Of a stretch of 64,000 bases of DNA, positions 28,450 through 39,465 are shown one piece after another; position 1 is the first letter of the stretch; each line of letters starts with the position of its first letter. The notes beneath the pieces are model-generated. The model was not told the DNA's origin. It saw only the letters and a program-made list of their open reading frames with translations, and searched no databases. The position numbers and the translations under genes were made by a program. Source of the DNA: Candidatus Phycosocius bacilliformis (GTDB taxonomy: Bacteria > Pseudomonadota > Alphaproteobacteria > Caulobacterales > Aquidulcibacteraceae); the NCBI RefSeq assembly GCF_003112735.1, contig NZ_BFBR01000001.1, positions 372,001-436,000 on the forward strand, read 5' to 3'.

Positions 28450-28989
28450 TCAAACACAGATTTCGCTGGGATAACGCTCCCCACGCGCCTGATCCAGTGC
28501 GGACTTCAGCGCCTCGGCAAAGGCCAGCCTTTCAGGTGGAGACAAGCAAGTTGCCAAAGGTAATTGTGCGCCACCAGCGGCTAAGGTGACATGGGTCTCA
28601 TATTCATTGACTTCATCAATGATCACCCGCGCAAAACTTGGACTTACCCGCCACCAACCCACTTTACCCCGCTGGCATGTTTTGGAAATGGCGATCTGGG
28701 CAGCACTGACTTTGATGGTCTCACACTCTCGCCTACCAGCTTTGAAATTCACTTTGAAGGCAAGATAGAGCAGCACAATATCCAGCCCGAAAAAGCCAAT
28801 GACGGGCCAAGCTCCAATCGACCAGAACACCAAACCAGCCGCAAAACTCATGGCCGCCAGACTGAGCATCACCACGCGAAACCCGTTCGTCGATAGGGAG
28901 CGATTGGGCTTGAGAACTGCGTCCATATATATCGCATCACGCTGATCAAATTCAGGCGCGCGGTCCAGGGCGATTATCGTCGTGCTCAT
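28450..28989 (-). CDS. DUF2244 membrane protein
   Basis: 179 residues. Two hydrophobic segments ([40 protein letters not shown]) near the middle are followed by a beta-rich cytoplasmic region with [13 protein letters not shown]. The order matches DUF2244, an alphaproteobacterial family of unknown function. The N-terminal [17 protein letters not shown] is typical. It is divergent from nth, an arrangement I know from other alphaproteobacteria. Downstream on the same strand are the VOC and hydrolase genes. Confidence 0.85.
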   Translation of the reverse strand: MSTTIIALDRAPEFDQRDAIYMDAVLKPNRSLSTNGFRVVMLSLAAMSFAAGLVFWSIGAWPVIGFFGLDIVLLYLAFKVNFKAGRRECETIKVSAAQIAISKTCQRGKVGWWRVSPSFARVIIDEVNEYETHVTLAAGGAQLPLATCLSPPERLAFAEALKSALDQARGERYPSEICV

Positions 28990-29094
28990 GAGGATTAAGC
29001 TAGCGCAATCTGGGCGTTTGCAAAGTTGTGGCCTGCATGGGATGGCAGAGGATCAGCGATTGCCCCTTGGATCGCGTGTGGGTAAAGCCAGACT

Positions 29095-29811
29095 ATGGCT
29101 CGCACGATCAAACCCGCCCGTTCCAAACTCAAAGCCGCTGAAATCGCCGCTCTCTACGCGCAATTGGCGGCAGAACGGCCTGACCCGCGCACTGAACTTG
29201 ACTATCGCGACCCTTATACATTGGTCGTGGCCGTGGCTTTGTCTGCCCAAGCCACCGACGTGGGCGTCAATAAAGCGACACGGAAATTGTTCGACATTGC
29301 CGACACACCCCAGAAAATGCTCGCGCTCGGCGAAGAAGGCGTTGCCGCCCATATCAAAACCATTGGCCTATGGCGGAACAAGGCCAAGAATGTCATCGCC
29401 TTGTCAGAACTTCTGATCGAGAAATATGGCGGTGTGGTTCCCCAAGACCGCGATGCTTTGACAGAATTACCCGGTGTCGGTCGCAAGACAGCCAATGTGG
29501 TGCTGAATGAGGCGTTCGGGCAGCCGACAATTGCTGTCGATACTCATATCTTCCGCGTCTCAAACCGGACCGGTTTGGCGCCCGGCAAGACGCCTGATCA
29601 GGTCGAAGCCATTCTGGATCGCGTGACGCCAGAAACCTACAAAAAGGGCGCCCATCACTGGCTGATCCTACATGGTCGTTATGTTTGTGATGCGCGCAAA
29701 CCAGCATGTTGGCGGTGTGGCATCGCTGATATTTGTAAGTTCAAGACCAAAACACCCAATCCCGCTGATACGCCCAAGCCAGCTAAAGCAAAAGCCGCAC
29801 GCCCGAGGTAA
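29095..29811 (+). CDS. nth: Endonuclease III
   Basis: 238 residues. The helix-hairpin-helix [13 protein letters not shown] carries the catalytic Lys, [11 protein letters not shown] the catalytic Asp, and the C-terminal 4Fe-4S loop is Cys-x6-Cys-x2-Cys-x5-Cys ([17 protein letters not shown]). It is a DNA glycosylase/AP lyase that removes oxidised pyrimidines. A Lys/Pro/Ala-rich tail follows the iron-sulphur loop. The gene is divergent from DUF2244, with about 105 bases between them for promoters. Confidence 0.96.
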   Translation: MARTIKPARSKLKAAEIAALYAQLAAERPDPRTELDYRDPYTLVVAVALSAQATDVGVNKATRKLFDIADTPQKMLALGEEGVAAHIKTIGLWRNKAKNVIALSELLIEKYGGVVPQDRDALTELPGVGRKTANVVLNEAFGQPTIAVDTHIFRVSNRTGLAPGKTPDQVEAILDRVTPETYKKGAHHWLILHGRYVCDARKPACWRCGIADICKFKTKTPNPADTPKPAKAKAARPR

Positions 29812-29900
29812 TCTGTGCAGGGATTGAGTCGCCACCAACTGATTCTGCGCCTATAAGCGCGGCGAACGTGCCAAAATCCTTGAGCTGGAGCCTAAGTCCC

Positions 29901-31487
29901 ATGTCCACCATCCGTCCTGTCCGCCGGGCCCTGATCTCTGTCTCGGACAAGACCGGTCTGATTGAAACGGCCACGGCGCTGGCTGATCAAGGTGTGGTTC
30001 TGGTTTCCACCGGGGGAACAAGCAAGGCTCTGTCAGCGGCTGGGCTGGCTGTGATTGATGTGGCCGATGTGACCGGCTTTCCTGAAATGATGGATGGCCG
30101 GGTAAAGACGCTACATCCGGCGGTCCATGGCGGACTCTTGGCACTGCGCCATGTTGACGATCATCAAGCCGCCCTCACCAAACACGGAATCGCGGGCATT
30201 GATCTGTTGTGGGTCAATCTGTACCCGTTTGAGGCGACATTGGCCTCTGGCGCAGATTTTGAAACCTGTATTGAAAACATCGACATTGGCGGCCCAGCGA
30301 TGATCCGCGCCGGGGCCAAGAATTTTGAGTGGTGTGCGGTTGCCACCGATTTGTCGGATGTTCAGAAAGTTCTGGCCGATATGTCCGTTCACGGCGGCAC
30401 TCAGGAAATCACCCGCAAGCAATTGGCAGCCAAGGCGTATGCGCGGACTGCAGCTTATGATGCTGCGATTTCGGGTTGGTATGCGGGACAGGTCGGCGAG
30501 ACCTCGCCGGATTGGCGCGCGTTTGGCGGGGGCAGAGTGCAAAGCCTGCGTTATGGCGAAAATCCTCATCAGCAAGCCGCATTCTATACAACCACGGAAA
30601 AGCGCTTTGGTGTGGCGACTGCTCGCCAGTTGCAGGGCAAAGAATTGTCCTACAACAACCTCAATGACACCGATGCAGCTTATGAATTGGTAGCTGAGTT
30701 TTCAGCCAATGAAGCCGCCGCCGTCGCCATTATCAAACACGCCAATCCGTGTGGTGTGGCGATTGGCGGCAGTTTGCGTGATGCGTATGAGCGGGCCTTG
30801 GCGTGCGATCCGGTGTCGGCATTTGGTGGCATTGTGGCCTGCAACCGTCCCCTGGACGGCGCAGCTGCCAGCGAGATGGTCAAGATCTTCACCGAAGTCG
30901 TCATTGCACCCGATGCCGACGAGGAAGCTCGTGCTATCTTTGCGACAAAGAAGAACCTCCGCCTTCTGGTTGCTGGCGGCCTGCCCGATCCAGCCCAGCC
31001 GGGGGTCACTTTCCGCACTTTGGCAGGCGGCTTTCTTGTGCAAAACCGCGATACCGGTCGCATTACCGCCTATGACTTGAAAGTGGTGACCAAGCGGGCT
31101 CCCACCGAGCAAGAATTGATCGACATGCTTTTTGCTTTCCGAGTGGCCAAACATGTAAAGTCAAATGCGATCGTTTATGCCAAGGACGGTGTGACTGCTG
31201 GGATTGGTGCCGGCCAGATGAATCGTCGCGACTCCGCCCGCATTGCCGCAGTCCGGGCCAGGGAAGCTGCTGACACCGCAGGCTGGGCTCAGGCAGCCAC
31301 GATCGGCTCCGCATGCGCGTCCGATGCTTTCTTCCCGTTTGCAGACGGCCTCTTGCAGGCTGTTGAGGCTGGGGCAACAGCGGTCATCCAGCCTGGCGGT
31401 TCAATTCGCGATGACGAGGTGATCGCGGCAGCCGATGATGCTGGGATTACCATGGTGTTTACCGGCATGCGCCATTTCCGCCACTGA
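29901..31487 (+). CDS. purH: Bifunctional AICAR transformylase/IMP cyclohydrolase
   Basis: 528 residues from the ATG at 29901; GGAG about ten bases upstream favours it over the frame start at 29868. The N-terminal MGS-like IMP cyclohydrolase domain has [27 protein letters not shown] and [10 protein letters not shown]. The transformylase domain has [42 protein letters not shown] and [10 protein letters not shown]. It catalyses the last two steps of de novo IMP synthesis. The next gene begins 17 bases downstream on the same strand. Confidence 0.97.
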   Translation: MSTIRPVRRALISVSDKTGLIETATALADQGVVLVSTGGTSKALSAAGLAVIDVADVTGFPEMMDGRVKTLHPAVHGGLLALRHVDDHQAALTKHGIAGIDLLWVNLYPFEATLASGADFETCIENIDIGGPAMIRAGAKNFEWCAVATDLSDVQKVLADMSVHGGTQEITRKQLAAKAYARTAAYDAAISGWYAGQVGETSPDWRAFGGGRVQSLRYGENPHQQAAFYTTTEKRFGVATARQLQGKELSYNNLNDTDAAYELVAEFSANEAAAVAIIKHANPCGVAIGGSLRDAYERALACDPVSAFGGIVACNRPLDGAAASEMVKIFTEVVIAPDADEEARAIFATKKNLRLLVAGGLPDPAQPGVTFRTLAGGFLVQNRDTGRITAYDLKVVTKRAPTEQELIDMLFAFRVAKHVKSNAIVYAKDGVTAGIGAGQMNRRDSARIAAVRAREAADTAGWAQAATIGSACASDAFFPFADGLLQAVEAGATAVIQPGGSIRDDEVIAAADDAGITMVFTGMRHFRH

Positions 31488-31504
31488 TTGCTGAGGAGGC
31501 GACG

Positions 31505-32269
31505 GTGAAGTTTCCGCGTGAGTCCCTGAATAGCCGCGCCCAGCGCCTCCTTCCTCATTGCCAGATCATTCGTCCGCCTGGCCCGGGTCCATTTCCGACC
31601 TTGTTTTTGTTTCATGGCTGCGGTGACCCCGATGGTCCTCAACCCGCCTATGCTGCAGAAGCCGCCAAGCATGGGATTGCAAGCGTGGTGGTAGATTCGT
31701 TTCGACCACGCGATATCAGCTTAAACGAAGCCCGGATTCTGGTGTGCACGGGCATGCGGCTATGGGGACGAGAACGGGCTGGTGATCTAGTCGCTCTGAT
31801 GGATTGGGCACGACATCAAGACTGGGTTGATGCGCGCCGATTGGGGGCAGCCGGCTGGAGTCATGGTGGCTGGACTGTCATGGATGGATTGGCACTGGGG
31901 AGCCAGGTTGCCGAGTTCGCAGGCCTGACGGACGTGCCCGCTGATCCGCTGGCCGGACTGAAGACGGCGTTTCTGGTATACCCTTGGTGTGGCTTGGGTG
32001 CCCAGACCTTGCGCCTTGGCTGGACACAGAAAATCCCTGCCTTCTTCTTGCTTGCAGGCGAAGATAATTTGTCAGGCACCCGCTTACCTTTGCGGGCGGC
32101 AGAAATGCTCGCCAAAGCAGGTGGCCTCATTGAAACCCATATTTACCCCGGTGCGACCCATTCCTTTGACGAACAAATTTCTGTCAATCCAACTTTCCGC
32201 TATGACGCAGTCTTGTTTGAGGATGCCAAGTCCCGCTTCGCAAGCTGGATGGTTCGACATCTGGGTTAA
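31505..32269 (+). CDS. Dienelactone hydrolase-like alpha/beta hydrolase
   Basis: 254 residues, start GTG with GAGGAGG upstream. Features: the strand-turn [11 protein letters not shown], nucleophile Ser in [13 protein letters not shown], Asp in [10 protein letters not shown] and His in [10 protein letters not shown]. The order Ser-Asp-His and the spacing suit the dienelactone hydrolase branch. It has no signal peptide, so it is probably cytoplasmic. It follows purH by 17 bases but has no obvious tie to purine synthesis. The stop overlaps by four bases the stop region of the convergent FAD dehydrogenase gene. Substrate unknown. Confidence 0.75.
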   Translation: MKFPRESLNSRAQRLLPHCQIIRPPGPGPFPTLFLFHGCGDPDGPQPAYAAEAAKHGIASVVVDSFRPRDISLNEARILVCTGMRLWGRERAGDLVALMDWARHQDWVDARRLGAAGWSHGGWTVMDGLALGSQVAEFAGLTDVPADPLAGLKTAFLVYPWCGLGAQTLRLGWTQKIPAFFLLAGEDNLSGTRLPLRAAEMLAKAGGLIETHIYPGATHSFDEQISVNPTFRYDAVLFEDAKSRFASWMVRHLG

Positions 32270-33669
32270 AGCAGCACTCTCGGGTTCATGATGTTCTTGG
32301 GATCAAAGCTGGCTTTGATCGCCCGCATAAGGGCGAGATGAGCCGGAGGTTCACGGCGTAGGAACTCATCTCTGCGACTAATGCCAATTCCATGTTCAGC
32401 CGAAATCGACCCATTGAATGACATGGCAACGTCATGGATCGCCTCATTCATCTGCGGCACCAATGCCATATAGGCATCCCCCGACATATCTTGGGGTTGG
32501 ATGACATCATAATGGATATTTCCGTCGCTGCAGTGACCAAAGGCCACCACGCGCGCACCCGGTGCAACCCGGTCAGCTTCGGCGTCGGCCTGTCGCAGAA
32601 AGACTGGTATTTTTGAAACAGGGACAGAGACATCATGCTTGGCGGCCACCCCTTCAGGCTTCTGACACGCACTCATCTCTTCACGCAAATACCAAAAGGA
32701 TTTGGATTGAGTTTCATTCTGCGCCACCACGGCATCTTGGGCGAGCCCAGCCTCAAGGGCTGAGGCCAAAGCTTGTTCCACTTGATCCACAAGATCGGCA
32801 TTGGGGCCTTCAAATTCTACCAGCGCCATCCAAGCTGGGATGGTGCCGAATGGAATACGGACGTTGGGGATGTTTTTGACCGCGAGTGACACACCAAGAT
32901 GATTCATCACTTCAAAAGCGGCCACTGCAGCGGTTTCCTCTTCCAACCGATGTAAGAGGGCAACGGCCTGTTCGGGTGTGTCGAGTGCGAGCAAGGCCAC
33001 CGTTGTGTGCCGAGGTTGGGCGACCAGCTTTAAGGTTGCTGCCGTGACAAGCCCGAGCGTTCCTTCCGCACCGATGAACAAGTGCTTGAGGTCATAGCCC
33101 GTATTGTCCTTTCGTAAGGCAGACAGACCCTCATAGAGCGATCCATTGGCCAGAACGGCCTCTAAGCCCAAAATCTGGGCACGCATCATGCCGTGACGAC
33201 GTACATGCACACCCCCGGCATTTGTGGAAATCAGGCCACCAATGGTGGCAGAGCCTTCTGAAGCGAGGCTGAGTGGGAAACGCTTGCCGATTTGGCGCGC
33301 AGCGTCCTGGACTTGGGTCAGCACCACCCCGGCCTCGGCCACAAGCGCATCATCAACGGGATCAATCGCGCGAATAAGATTGAGCCGCTTGGTTGAAATC
33401 AGGACCTCGCCTAGAGGGATTTGGGCCCCGACCAGCCCCGTATTACCCCCCTGGGTGGTCACAGCCACGCCAGCTTCATGGCAGAGCCCGATAATCGCCT
33501 GGGCCTCTTCTGTGGTGGACGGCATCAACAGAATAGGCGCATGGCCCGACCAACGGTCGCGCCATTCAATCAAGTGGGGCGCAATCAGGTCCGGGTCCTC
33601 CGTCCATCCGTGTGGTCCGAGGCGGTCCTTCAAGCGAGCCAAGGTCGACAGATGCGCATCCATTTCCAA
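32266..33669 (-). CDS. FAD-linked D-2-hydroxyacid dehydrogenase (D-2-hydroxyglutarate/D-lactate type)
   Basis: 467 residues of the vanillyl-alcohol-oxidase superfamily. The N-terminal FAD domain has VTTQGGNTGLVGAQIP and GGLISTNAGGVHVRRHG. The C-terminal domain has FGHCSDGNIHYDV and the metal-site motif SAEHGIGISRRDE near the end. This pattern is shared by D-2-hydroxyglutarate dehydrogenases and GlcD-like D-lactate or glycolate dehydrogenases, which pass electrons to a quinone or ETF. An ETF pair is present at 55.8-57.5 kb, though not adjacent. I prefer the D-2-hydroxyglutarate branch, but this is inference. Confidence 0.82.
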   Translation of the reverse strand: MEMDAHLSTLARLKDRLGPHGWTEDPDLIAPHLIEWRDRWSGHAPILLMPSTTEEAQAIIGLCHEAGVAVTTQGGNTGLVGAQIPLGEVLISTKRLNLIRAIDPVDDALVAEAGVVLTQVQDAARQIGKRFPLSLASEGSATIGGLISTNAGGVHVRRHGMMRAQILGLEAVLANGSLYEGLSALRKDNTGYDLKHLFIGAEGTLGLVTAATLKLVAQPRHTTVALLALDTPEQAVALLHRLEEETAAVAAFEVMNHLGVSLAVKNIPNVRIPFGTIPAWMALVEFEGPNADLVDQVEQALASALEAGLAQDAVVAQNETQSKSFWYLREEMSACQKPEGVAAKHDVSVPVSKIPVFLRQADAEADRVAPGARVVAFGHCSDGNIHYDVIQPQDMSGDAYMALVPQMNEAIHDVAMSFNGSISAEHGIGISRRDEFLRREPPAHLALMRAIKASFDPKNIMNPRVLL

Positions 33670-33695
33670 TTAGTCCTAATCAAGAGTTTAGAGGG

Positions 33696-34718
33696 CTAAA
33701 GCCCGTGATAATTGCGATACCAGGCCACAAACGCATCTACCCCGTCCTGGATGGGTGTATTTGGCTTATAGCCGATTGCATTGACCAGTGCAGTCACATC
33801 TGCGGCAGTATCGGGCACATCACCCGGCTGCAATGGTAGCAACTCGACCACTGCCTTCTTGCCCACCGCCCTTTCAATCGCAGCAATATAGTCCGACAGG
33901 ATCACAGGCTGGCTGTTGCCAATATTGTAGAGCCGAAATGGAGCCGATGAGCTTGCAGGGTCAGGGGTGGCGCTGTTCCAATCAGGGTCTGGCTGGGCGA
34001 TCTGATCACTCACGCGAATAACGCCCTCGACGATATCGTCGACATAGGTAAAATCGCGGCTATGCTGGCCATGATTGAACAGCTTGATCGGTTCGCCAGC
34101 CAGAATAGCTTGAGTGAACAAATAGGGGCTCATGTCCGGCCGACCCCAAGGCCCATACACGGTAAAGAACCTCAGCCCTGTGGTCGGCAGACCAAACAAA
34201 TGGCTATAGGCATGGGCCATCAACTCATTGGCCCGCTTGGTTGCTGCATAGAATTGCAGCGGATGGTCTACGCCATGGCTCTCGGAAAACGGCATGTGCG
34301 TATTGCCGCCATAAACGCTCGACGTGCTCGCATACGTCAGATGGGCAGTATTATGGGCGCGGCAGGCCTCTAGGATGTTGGTAAAGCCCAACACATTGGA
34401 CGCGACATAGGCGCGGGGATTCTCAAGCGAGTAACGTACGCCAGCTTGGGCTGCCAGATGAATGACCCGATCAAACCGATGGTCTGCAAAGCACGCATCT
34501 ACGTGAGCAGCATCGGCGAGATCAGCGCGCACAAAACTGAATTGGCCAGGCCCTCTATCTGATAGGATAGCCAATTCTCGCAGACGGGCCTCCTTCAAGG
34601 CCGGATCGTAATAATCATTGACCACATCAAAGCCCACGACCTGATCACCACGTGCGATCAATGCCGCGGCGGTGTGAAACCCAATGAAGCCAGCAGCACC
34701 GGTAACCAGAACGCGCAT
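33696..34718 (-). CDS. NAD-dependent epimerase, UDP-glucuronate epimerase type
   Basis: 340 residues from the ATG at 34718. The longer frame from the GTG at 34748 is rejected because the Rossmann strand begins [13 protein letters not shown]. Short-chain-dehydrogenase motifs: GAAGFIG at about residues 7-13, [30 protein letters not shown], catalytic YAATK and [19 protein letters not shown] and [10 protein letters not shown] are typical of the CapI/LpsL UDP-glucuronate 4-epimerase group. That group supplies UDP-galacturonate for envelope polysaccharides. The substrate is by family only. AAGGTCG lies upstream of the start. Confidence 0.87.
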   Translation of the reverse strand: MRVLVTGAAGFIGFHTAAALIARGDQVVGFDVVNDYYDPALKEARLRELAILSDRGPGQFSFVRADLADAAHVDACFADHRFDRVIHLAAQAGVRYSLENPRAYVASNVLGFTNILEACRAHNTAHLTYASTSSVYGGNTHMPFSESHGVDHPLQFYAATKRANELMAHAYSHLFGLPTTGLRFFTVYGPWGRPDMSPYLFTQAILAGEPIKLFNHGQHSRDFTYVDDIVEGVIRVSDQIAQPDPDWNSATPDPASSSAPFRLYNIGNSQPVILSDYIAAIERAVGKKAVVELLPLQPGDVPDTAADVTALVNAIGYKPNTPIQDGVDAFVAWYRNYHGL

Positions 34719-34893
34719 AAAGACGACCTTCGACGATAGTGTAGGCACCCGAACGAGCGTGGTTACCCAACAGCACCATCATTGCCGGATTGGGGCCGGA
34801 ATACCACTACGCGATGCAGAGGCCATGACCTCTGACGTTATTGCGGTCTTTCAAAAGAAACCAGTACACTGTCAGACAGCATAGGAGATCCCA

Positions 34894-35322
34894 ATGGCCC
34901 CGATTTGGCGAAACTGGCTTAACCTCTGGTGCGGAGGTGTTATTGTCCTTGGTCTCATCTTCTTGGGCAGCGGCCTGCCTGCCACCGATTGGGGTGTGCG
35001 CCTTTACTTTGATGCAATGGCCTGGCCCATCGATGGCAAGGGCTGGGAAGAGGCTGCGCGATTGACAGCTATGGTATTGGGCGCGGTGATGATGGGTTGG
35101 GGCGTGACAATGCTCATCCTGGTTCGGGTGGCGATTGAGAACCCCCATTTGCGCCTGTTTGTCCCGCTGACCGGGGCCATTCTGGTGTGGTGGCTGGGCG
35201 ATACGAGCCTCTCTTTCGTTTTGGGCTCACCGGGCAACGCCACTGCCAACACACTCTTCCTGATCGCCTATCTTATCCCAGTGATTGCCAGCGGTGCTCT
35301 AAAGCAGCCAAAGGCACAATGA
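34894..35322 (+). CDS. Small integral membrane protein, unrecognised
   Basis: 142 residues with four predicted membrane segments (about 11-30, 57-78, 85-103 and 116-135). I do not recognise the family. The first 40 residues (WRNWLNLWCGGVIVLGLIFLGSG) and the loop YFDAMAWPIDGKGW are the most characteristic parts. AGGAG seven to eight bases before the ATG supports expression. It is divergent from the epimerase and convergent with lepA, with a 4-base gap to the latter. Confidence 0.75.
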   Translation: MAPIWRNWLNLWCGGVIVLGLIFLGSGLPATDWGVRLYFDAMAWPIDGKGWEEAARLTAMVLGAVMMGWGVTMLILVRVAIENPHLRLFVPLTGAILVWWLGDTSLSFVLGSPGNATANTLFLIAYLIPVIASGALKQPKAQ

Positions 35323-35326
35323 TCGC

Positions 35327-37141
35327 TCAGTCGGCATCCATTTTCAGGGCGGCGATGAAGGCTTCCTGTGGAATGTCGACACTACCGAACTGGCGCATGC
35401 GCTTTTTGCCGGCCTTCTGTTTGTCGAGCAGTTTGCGTTTGCGGCTGGCATCACCACCATAGCATTTTGCTGTCACATCCTTGCGCATTGCCGAGATAGT
35501 TTCCCGCGCGATCACGCGGCCACCAATGGCAGCTTGGATGGGGATTTTAAACAAATGCTGCGGGATGAGATCCTTCAATTTCTCGCACATTGAACGCCCA
35601 CGCATTTCAGCGCGTGTGGCATGGACCAGCATTGATAGGGCATCAACCGGCTCTTCATTGACCAGAATGGACATTTTCACGAGGTTGCCGGGCCGATAGC
35701 CCTCGATGGCATAATCAAACGACGCATAGCCCTTTGAAATGCTCTTGAGACGATCATAGAAGTCAAACACCACTTCATTGAGTGGCAATTCATATACCAG
35801 CATCGCGCGTGAGCCGACATAAGTCAGTTCGCGCTGATTGCCGCGCCGATCCTGACACAGCTTCATAATCCCGCCCAAATACTCATCTGGGGTTAGAATG
35901 GTGGCCTTGATCCAAGGCTCCTCAATTGCCTCGATCGACATCACATCGGGCATATCGGCGGGATTATGAAGGTGCAGCGTTTCACCGCTCTTGAGTTTGA
36001 TTTCATAGACGACAGATGGCGCGGTGGCGATCAGGTCGAGGTTAAACTCTCGGCTCAGCCGTTCCTGAATGATTTCAAGATGCAATAGCCCAAGGAAGCC
36101 ACAGCGGAAGCCAAAACCCAAGGCGGCACTGGTCTCCATCTCAAACGAAAAACTTGCATCATTCAGGCGAAGCTTGCCCATAGCGGCGCGCAAATCTTCA
36201 AAGTCTGCAGCATCCACTGGGAAAAGCCCGCAGAAAACCACCGGTTGGGCTGGCTTGAAGCCCGGCAGCATGGTCGCAGTCTGACGGCGTTCTTCGGTGA
36301 TCGTATCACCAACGGCGGCGTCAGCCACCTCCTTGATTGAGGCAGTCAAGAAGCCAATCTCACCTGGACCCAATTCTTCAACTTCTGTGATCTTGGGCTT
36401 GAACACCCCGACCCGGTCGAGTGCATAATTGGCCCCGGTGGCCATCATGCGCACTTTCATGCCCTTCTTCAGCACCCCGTCTATGATGCGCACCAGCACC
36501 ACCACGCCCAGATACTGGTCGTAATAGGCATCCATCAATAGTGCCTTGAGCGGGGCGTCGCGGTCGCCAATCTTGGGAGCGGGCAGACGGGTAATGATGG
36601 CATCAAGCACATCCTCAATCCCCAGCCCGGTCTTGGCCGAAATCATCACCGAGTCAGACGCATCAATACCGATGACTTCTTCGATTTGAGCTTTCACCCG
36701 ATCAGGTTCAGCTGCAGGCAAGTCAATCTTGTTAAGAACCGGGACAATTTCAAGATCTGCATCAATGGCCTGATAGACATTGGCCAAGGTCTGCGCCTCA
36801 ACACCCTGACTTGCGTCAACGACCAGCAGCGCCCCCTCGCACGCAGCCAGCGACCGGGAGACTTCATAGGCAAAGTCGACATGACCTGGGGTATCAATCA
36901 GATTGAGGACATAGTCCTGCCCATCGCGTTGAAACTCAAGCCGCACGGTCTGCGCCTTAATCGTGATGCCACGCTCGCGCTCGATATCCATACTGTCGAG
37001 CACTTGGTCTTTCATCTCGCGTTGCGTGAGTCCACCCGTTAGCTGGATCAGCCGATCCGACAAGGTGGACTTGCCATGGTCGATGTGGGCCACGATGGAG
37101 AAATTGCGGATGTTTTCACGGGGAGTCATGGGCAGGGACAT
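35327..37141 (-). CDS. lepA: Elongation factor 4
   Basis: 604 residues, the usual length. Domain I G motifs: [14 protein letters not shown], the switch II region [12 protein letters not shown], and NKIDLPAA. The LepA-specific C-terminal domain is recognisable in [18 protein letters not shown] and [20 protein letters not shown]. It is a ribosome-dependent translational GTPase at the membrane-cytoplasm interface. The start may be the ATG at 37141 or the in-frame ATG at 37129 ([19 protein letters not shown]). Confidence 0.97.
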   Translation of the reverse strand: MSLPMTPRENIRNFSIVAHIDHGKSTLSDRLIQLTGGLTQREMKDQVLDSMDIERERGITIKAQTVRLEFQRDGQDYVLNLIDTPGHVDFAYEVSRSLAACEGALLVVDASQGVEAQTLANVYQAIDADLEIVPVLNKIDLPAAEPDRVKAQIEEVIGIDASDSVMISAKTGLGIEDVLDAIITRLPAPKIGDRDAPLKALLMDAYYDQYLGVVVLVRIIDGVLKKGMKVRMMATGANYALDRVGVFKPKITEVEELGPGEIGFLTASIKEVADAAVGDTITEERRQTATMLPGFKPAQPVVFCGLFPVDAADFEDLRAAMGKLRLNDASFSFEMETSAALGFGFRCGFLGLLHLEIIQERLSREFNLDLIATAPSVVYEIKLKSGETLHLHNPADMPDVMSIEAIEEPWIKATILTPDEYLGGIMKLCQDRRGNQRELTYVGSRAMLVYELPLNEVVFDFYDRLKSISKGYASFDYAIEGYRPGNLVKMSILVNEEPVDALSMLVHATRAEMRGRSMCEKLKDLIPQHLFKIPIQAAIGGRVIARETISAMRKDVTAKCYGGDASRKRKLLDKQKAGKKRMRQFGSVDIPQEAFIAALKMDAD

Positions 37142-37198
37142 AGCCTGACAGGCCCACCGGGGAAAGAGCCTGATACTGTTGGTGGTTTGCGGGCGGGT

Positions 37199-39331
37199 TC
37201 AGACTGCGTGCACGTGGAAGATCAAAACTTGCTCTGGGGCAGTCAGGGGCAGACCAATACCCAGATCGGTCAAGACGCGCCCGCGCAGTACCTTTCCCTC
37301 CCCCAGCAGGTCGAGCGTCTCGACACTGGAGGCCGGTGACCAAGACTTAAAGCGTGGCGGCCAAACCAGCTTCAGGCGATAGTCGGCATCTGGATCAAGG
37401 CCCTGGAATTGAACGCGCGGCAAAAGGCGCTGGGTCTGACTTTTCATGATCGAAAGAGAATAAAGCGCTTGGGACTGATCCTGCGCCACCACACCCATCC
37501 CAATCAAATCGGCTGTGGTCTTCAGGCGCACCAGATTGCCGGTGTGCAAAAGGTTCCGGTGGGATTTGTGCAGGTTGATTGCCTGTTCGAGGACCGCCAT
37601 TTCCGCTTCGGATTCTTCCAAGAGATTGAGCTCAAGCCCCATATGGCCGATCATGGCTGTGCCAGCCCGCATCGCCATCGACAATGTACGCCCCGTGATA
37701 TGACAGCGCCGGGGCCCGACATGGGCCCCCATCACTTCCAGTGGGAAGAAAAAGCTCGCCCCATGCTGGATTTCCTGCCTGTCGAGGGCATCATTGCTGT
37801 CGGAAGTCCAGATCCTGTCCGTCAAGCCGAGAATTCCGTAATCAGTGCGTGCGCCACCCGAGGCACAGGATTCAAACTCGACGCTTGGATGGGCCGTGCG
37901 CAATCTGGAGAGCAAAGCATAAAGAGCCTCAACTTGGGCATGACCGCGCTGGAGCCCCTGATGATCACCAGGATGGCTGATGTCGCGATTCATGTCCCAT
38001 TTGACATAGGAAATATCATGATCGCGAAGAATGGCGTCGATCCGTTCGAACAAATAGTCAGAAACTTCCTGTCGCGAGATATCCAGCACCAATTGGTTGC
38101 GAAACGGCACCTGATCAACATGTGCTAGTCCCAAGACCCAATCGGGATGGGCTCGGTAAAGATCAGAATCCGGGTTCACCATCTCTGGCTCGAACCAGAT
38201 CCCCATTTCCATGCCAAGCCCAGTGACATAATCAATGAGCGGCTTGAGCCCATCAGGATAAACATCCGGAGAGACAACCCAGTCTCCCAGACCTGAGGTA
38301 TCATCACGCCGGGAACCGAACCATCCGTCATCTAGCACAAATCGCTCGACCCCGATCGCTGCGGCGCGGTCCGCGAAAGCCTTGAGGCGCTCAAAGTCAT
38401 GATCAAAGAAAACCGCTTCCCACGTGTTGTAGTGAACTGGGCGCGGCTTTTCGCGTAATTGGGGACGCAACACATGCTGCCGGACGTGGGCATGGAAACG
38501 TTGTGACAGGTCACTCAGGCCTTCAGAGCTGTAGGCCGCATGAATGGTTGGGGCAGTCAATCGTGCGCCAGGTGCTAGACGGATCTCGCCGGCACCGAAG
38601 AGCGCACCAAGGCCGACAAACACCCGCCCATCATGAAGCGTGTCGACGCGCATCCGGTGATTGCCACTCCAGCCCAAATGCAAGCCATAGGCTTCGCCTT
38701 GTCGCTCATCTGTTGAATCCGCGCACAAGATGATTCCCGGAAAGCCATCGTGGGAGGTGCGACCACGGCGGCTTTCACGCAGATAAGTGCCCGCAAACCG
38801 GTTCAAGCGCTCGCGTTGAAACTCCAGCGCCCAGCGCCCCGTAAAACCGATCAAATCGTTCATATGCGCAGGGATAGGCAGCACAGCTGTGGCAAACTCG
38901 GCCACGTCCAAATCACGCTCGCCCTGATTGGCCAATTCCGCAGTGACACGCATGACCCCGGTCACCGGGTCAAGCTGAATACGATATGCCAGTTCAATTC
39001 GGGTCGTGGCATCTGCACAAGTCATGATCACGCCGTCATCAATGTCTGAGACATTTTTGACCACAAATCGGCTGCCCCAATCCTTGCCACCGCGATGGGC
39101 GACAACTCCTGTCGGCCCCAGAAGCCCCAAACCCGCCTCCATAGCCAGAGATGCATGGACAAACACATCCGAACTACCAGGCCCACCTTGATGGCCTGTC
39201 AGTGCCTTCAGATCAGCGCCGATCATGCCGTCCGGCAGGCCCGGACCCCAATGAAGTATCGCGGGCGGCTCACCGATGGTCGTGGCTAGGACCACACTGC
39301 TGCCGCCACCATGCAGGATTACAGTGTCCAT
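37199..39331 (-). CDS. GH36 alpha-galactosidase, cytoplasmic
   Basis: 710 residues from the ATG at 39331; AAGAGGG is just upstream, so the frame start at 39403 is rejected. The N-terminal beta-sandwich is followed by a catalytic barrel. Conserved features: LDDGWFGSRRDD, GIWFEPEMVNPDSDLYRAHPDW-like block, nucleophile Asp446 in YVKWDMNRD, and acid/base Asp511 in IWTSDSNDALDR, all typical of GH36 alpha-galactosidases. No signal peptide is seen, so the substrate must be imported. It is divergent from a sugar symporter and glycerol kinase pair, which suggests a joint role in using a small alpha-galactoside. Confidence 0.92.
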   Translation of the reverse strand: MDTVILHGGGSSVVLATTIGEPPAILHWGPGLPDGMIGADLKALTGHQGGPGSSDVFVHASLAMEAGLGLLGPTGVVAHRGGKDWGSRFVVKNVSDIDDGVIMTCADATTRIELAYRIQLDPVTGVMRVTAELANQGERDLDVAEFATAVLPIPAHMNDLIGFTGRWALEFQRERLNRFAGTYLRESRRGRTSHDGFPGIILCADSTDERQGEAYGLHLGWSGNHRMRVDTLHDGRVFVGLGALFGAGEIRLAPGARLTAPTIHAAYSSEGLSDLSQRFHAHVRQHVLRPQLREKPRPVHYNTWEAVFFDHDFERLKAFADRAAAIGVERFVLDDGWFGSRRDDTSGLGDWVVSPDVYPDGLKPLIDYVTGLGMEMGIWFEPEMVNPDSDLYRAHPDWVLGLAHVDQVPFRNQLVLDISRQEVSDYLFERIDAILRDHDISYVKWDMNRDISHPGDHQGLQRGHAQVEALYALLSRLRTAHPSVEFESCASGGARTDYGILGLTDRIWTSDSNDALDRQEIQHGASFFFPLEVMGAHVGPRRCHITGRTLSMAMRAGTAMIGHMGLELNLLEESEAEMAVLEQAINLHKSHRNLLHTGNLVRLKTTADLIGMGVVAQDQSQALYSLSIMKSQTQRLLPRVQFQGLDPDADYRLKLVWPPRFKSWSPASSVETLDLLGEGKVLRGRVLTDLGIGLPLTAPEQVLIFHVHAV

Positions 39332-39465
39332 CTGCCCTCTTCCCTTCTGCGTGATCATAGTCGCGGAAATCACAGGTCCGCCCGGTCGGCCCGCTTGCCA
39401 CACTTAAGAGGCCTTACTAGTGTCTGGTTTGAATGAAAAGCCATGAGGCATAAGGGGGAAATGCC

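Noticed and set aside
37409-38128. Plus-strand open frame of 239 codons
   Set aside because: Antisense to the alpha-galactosidase catalytic domain.
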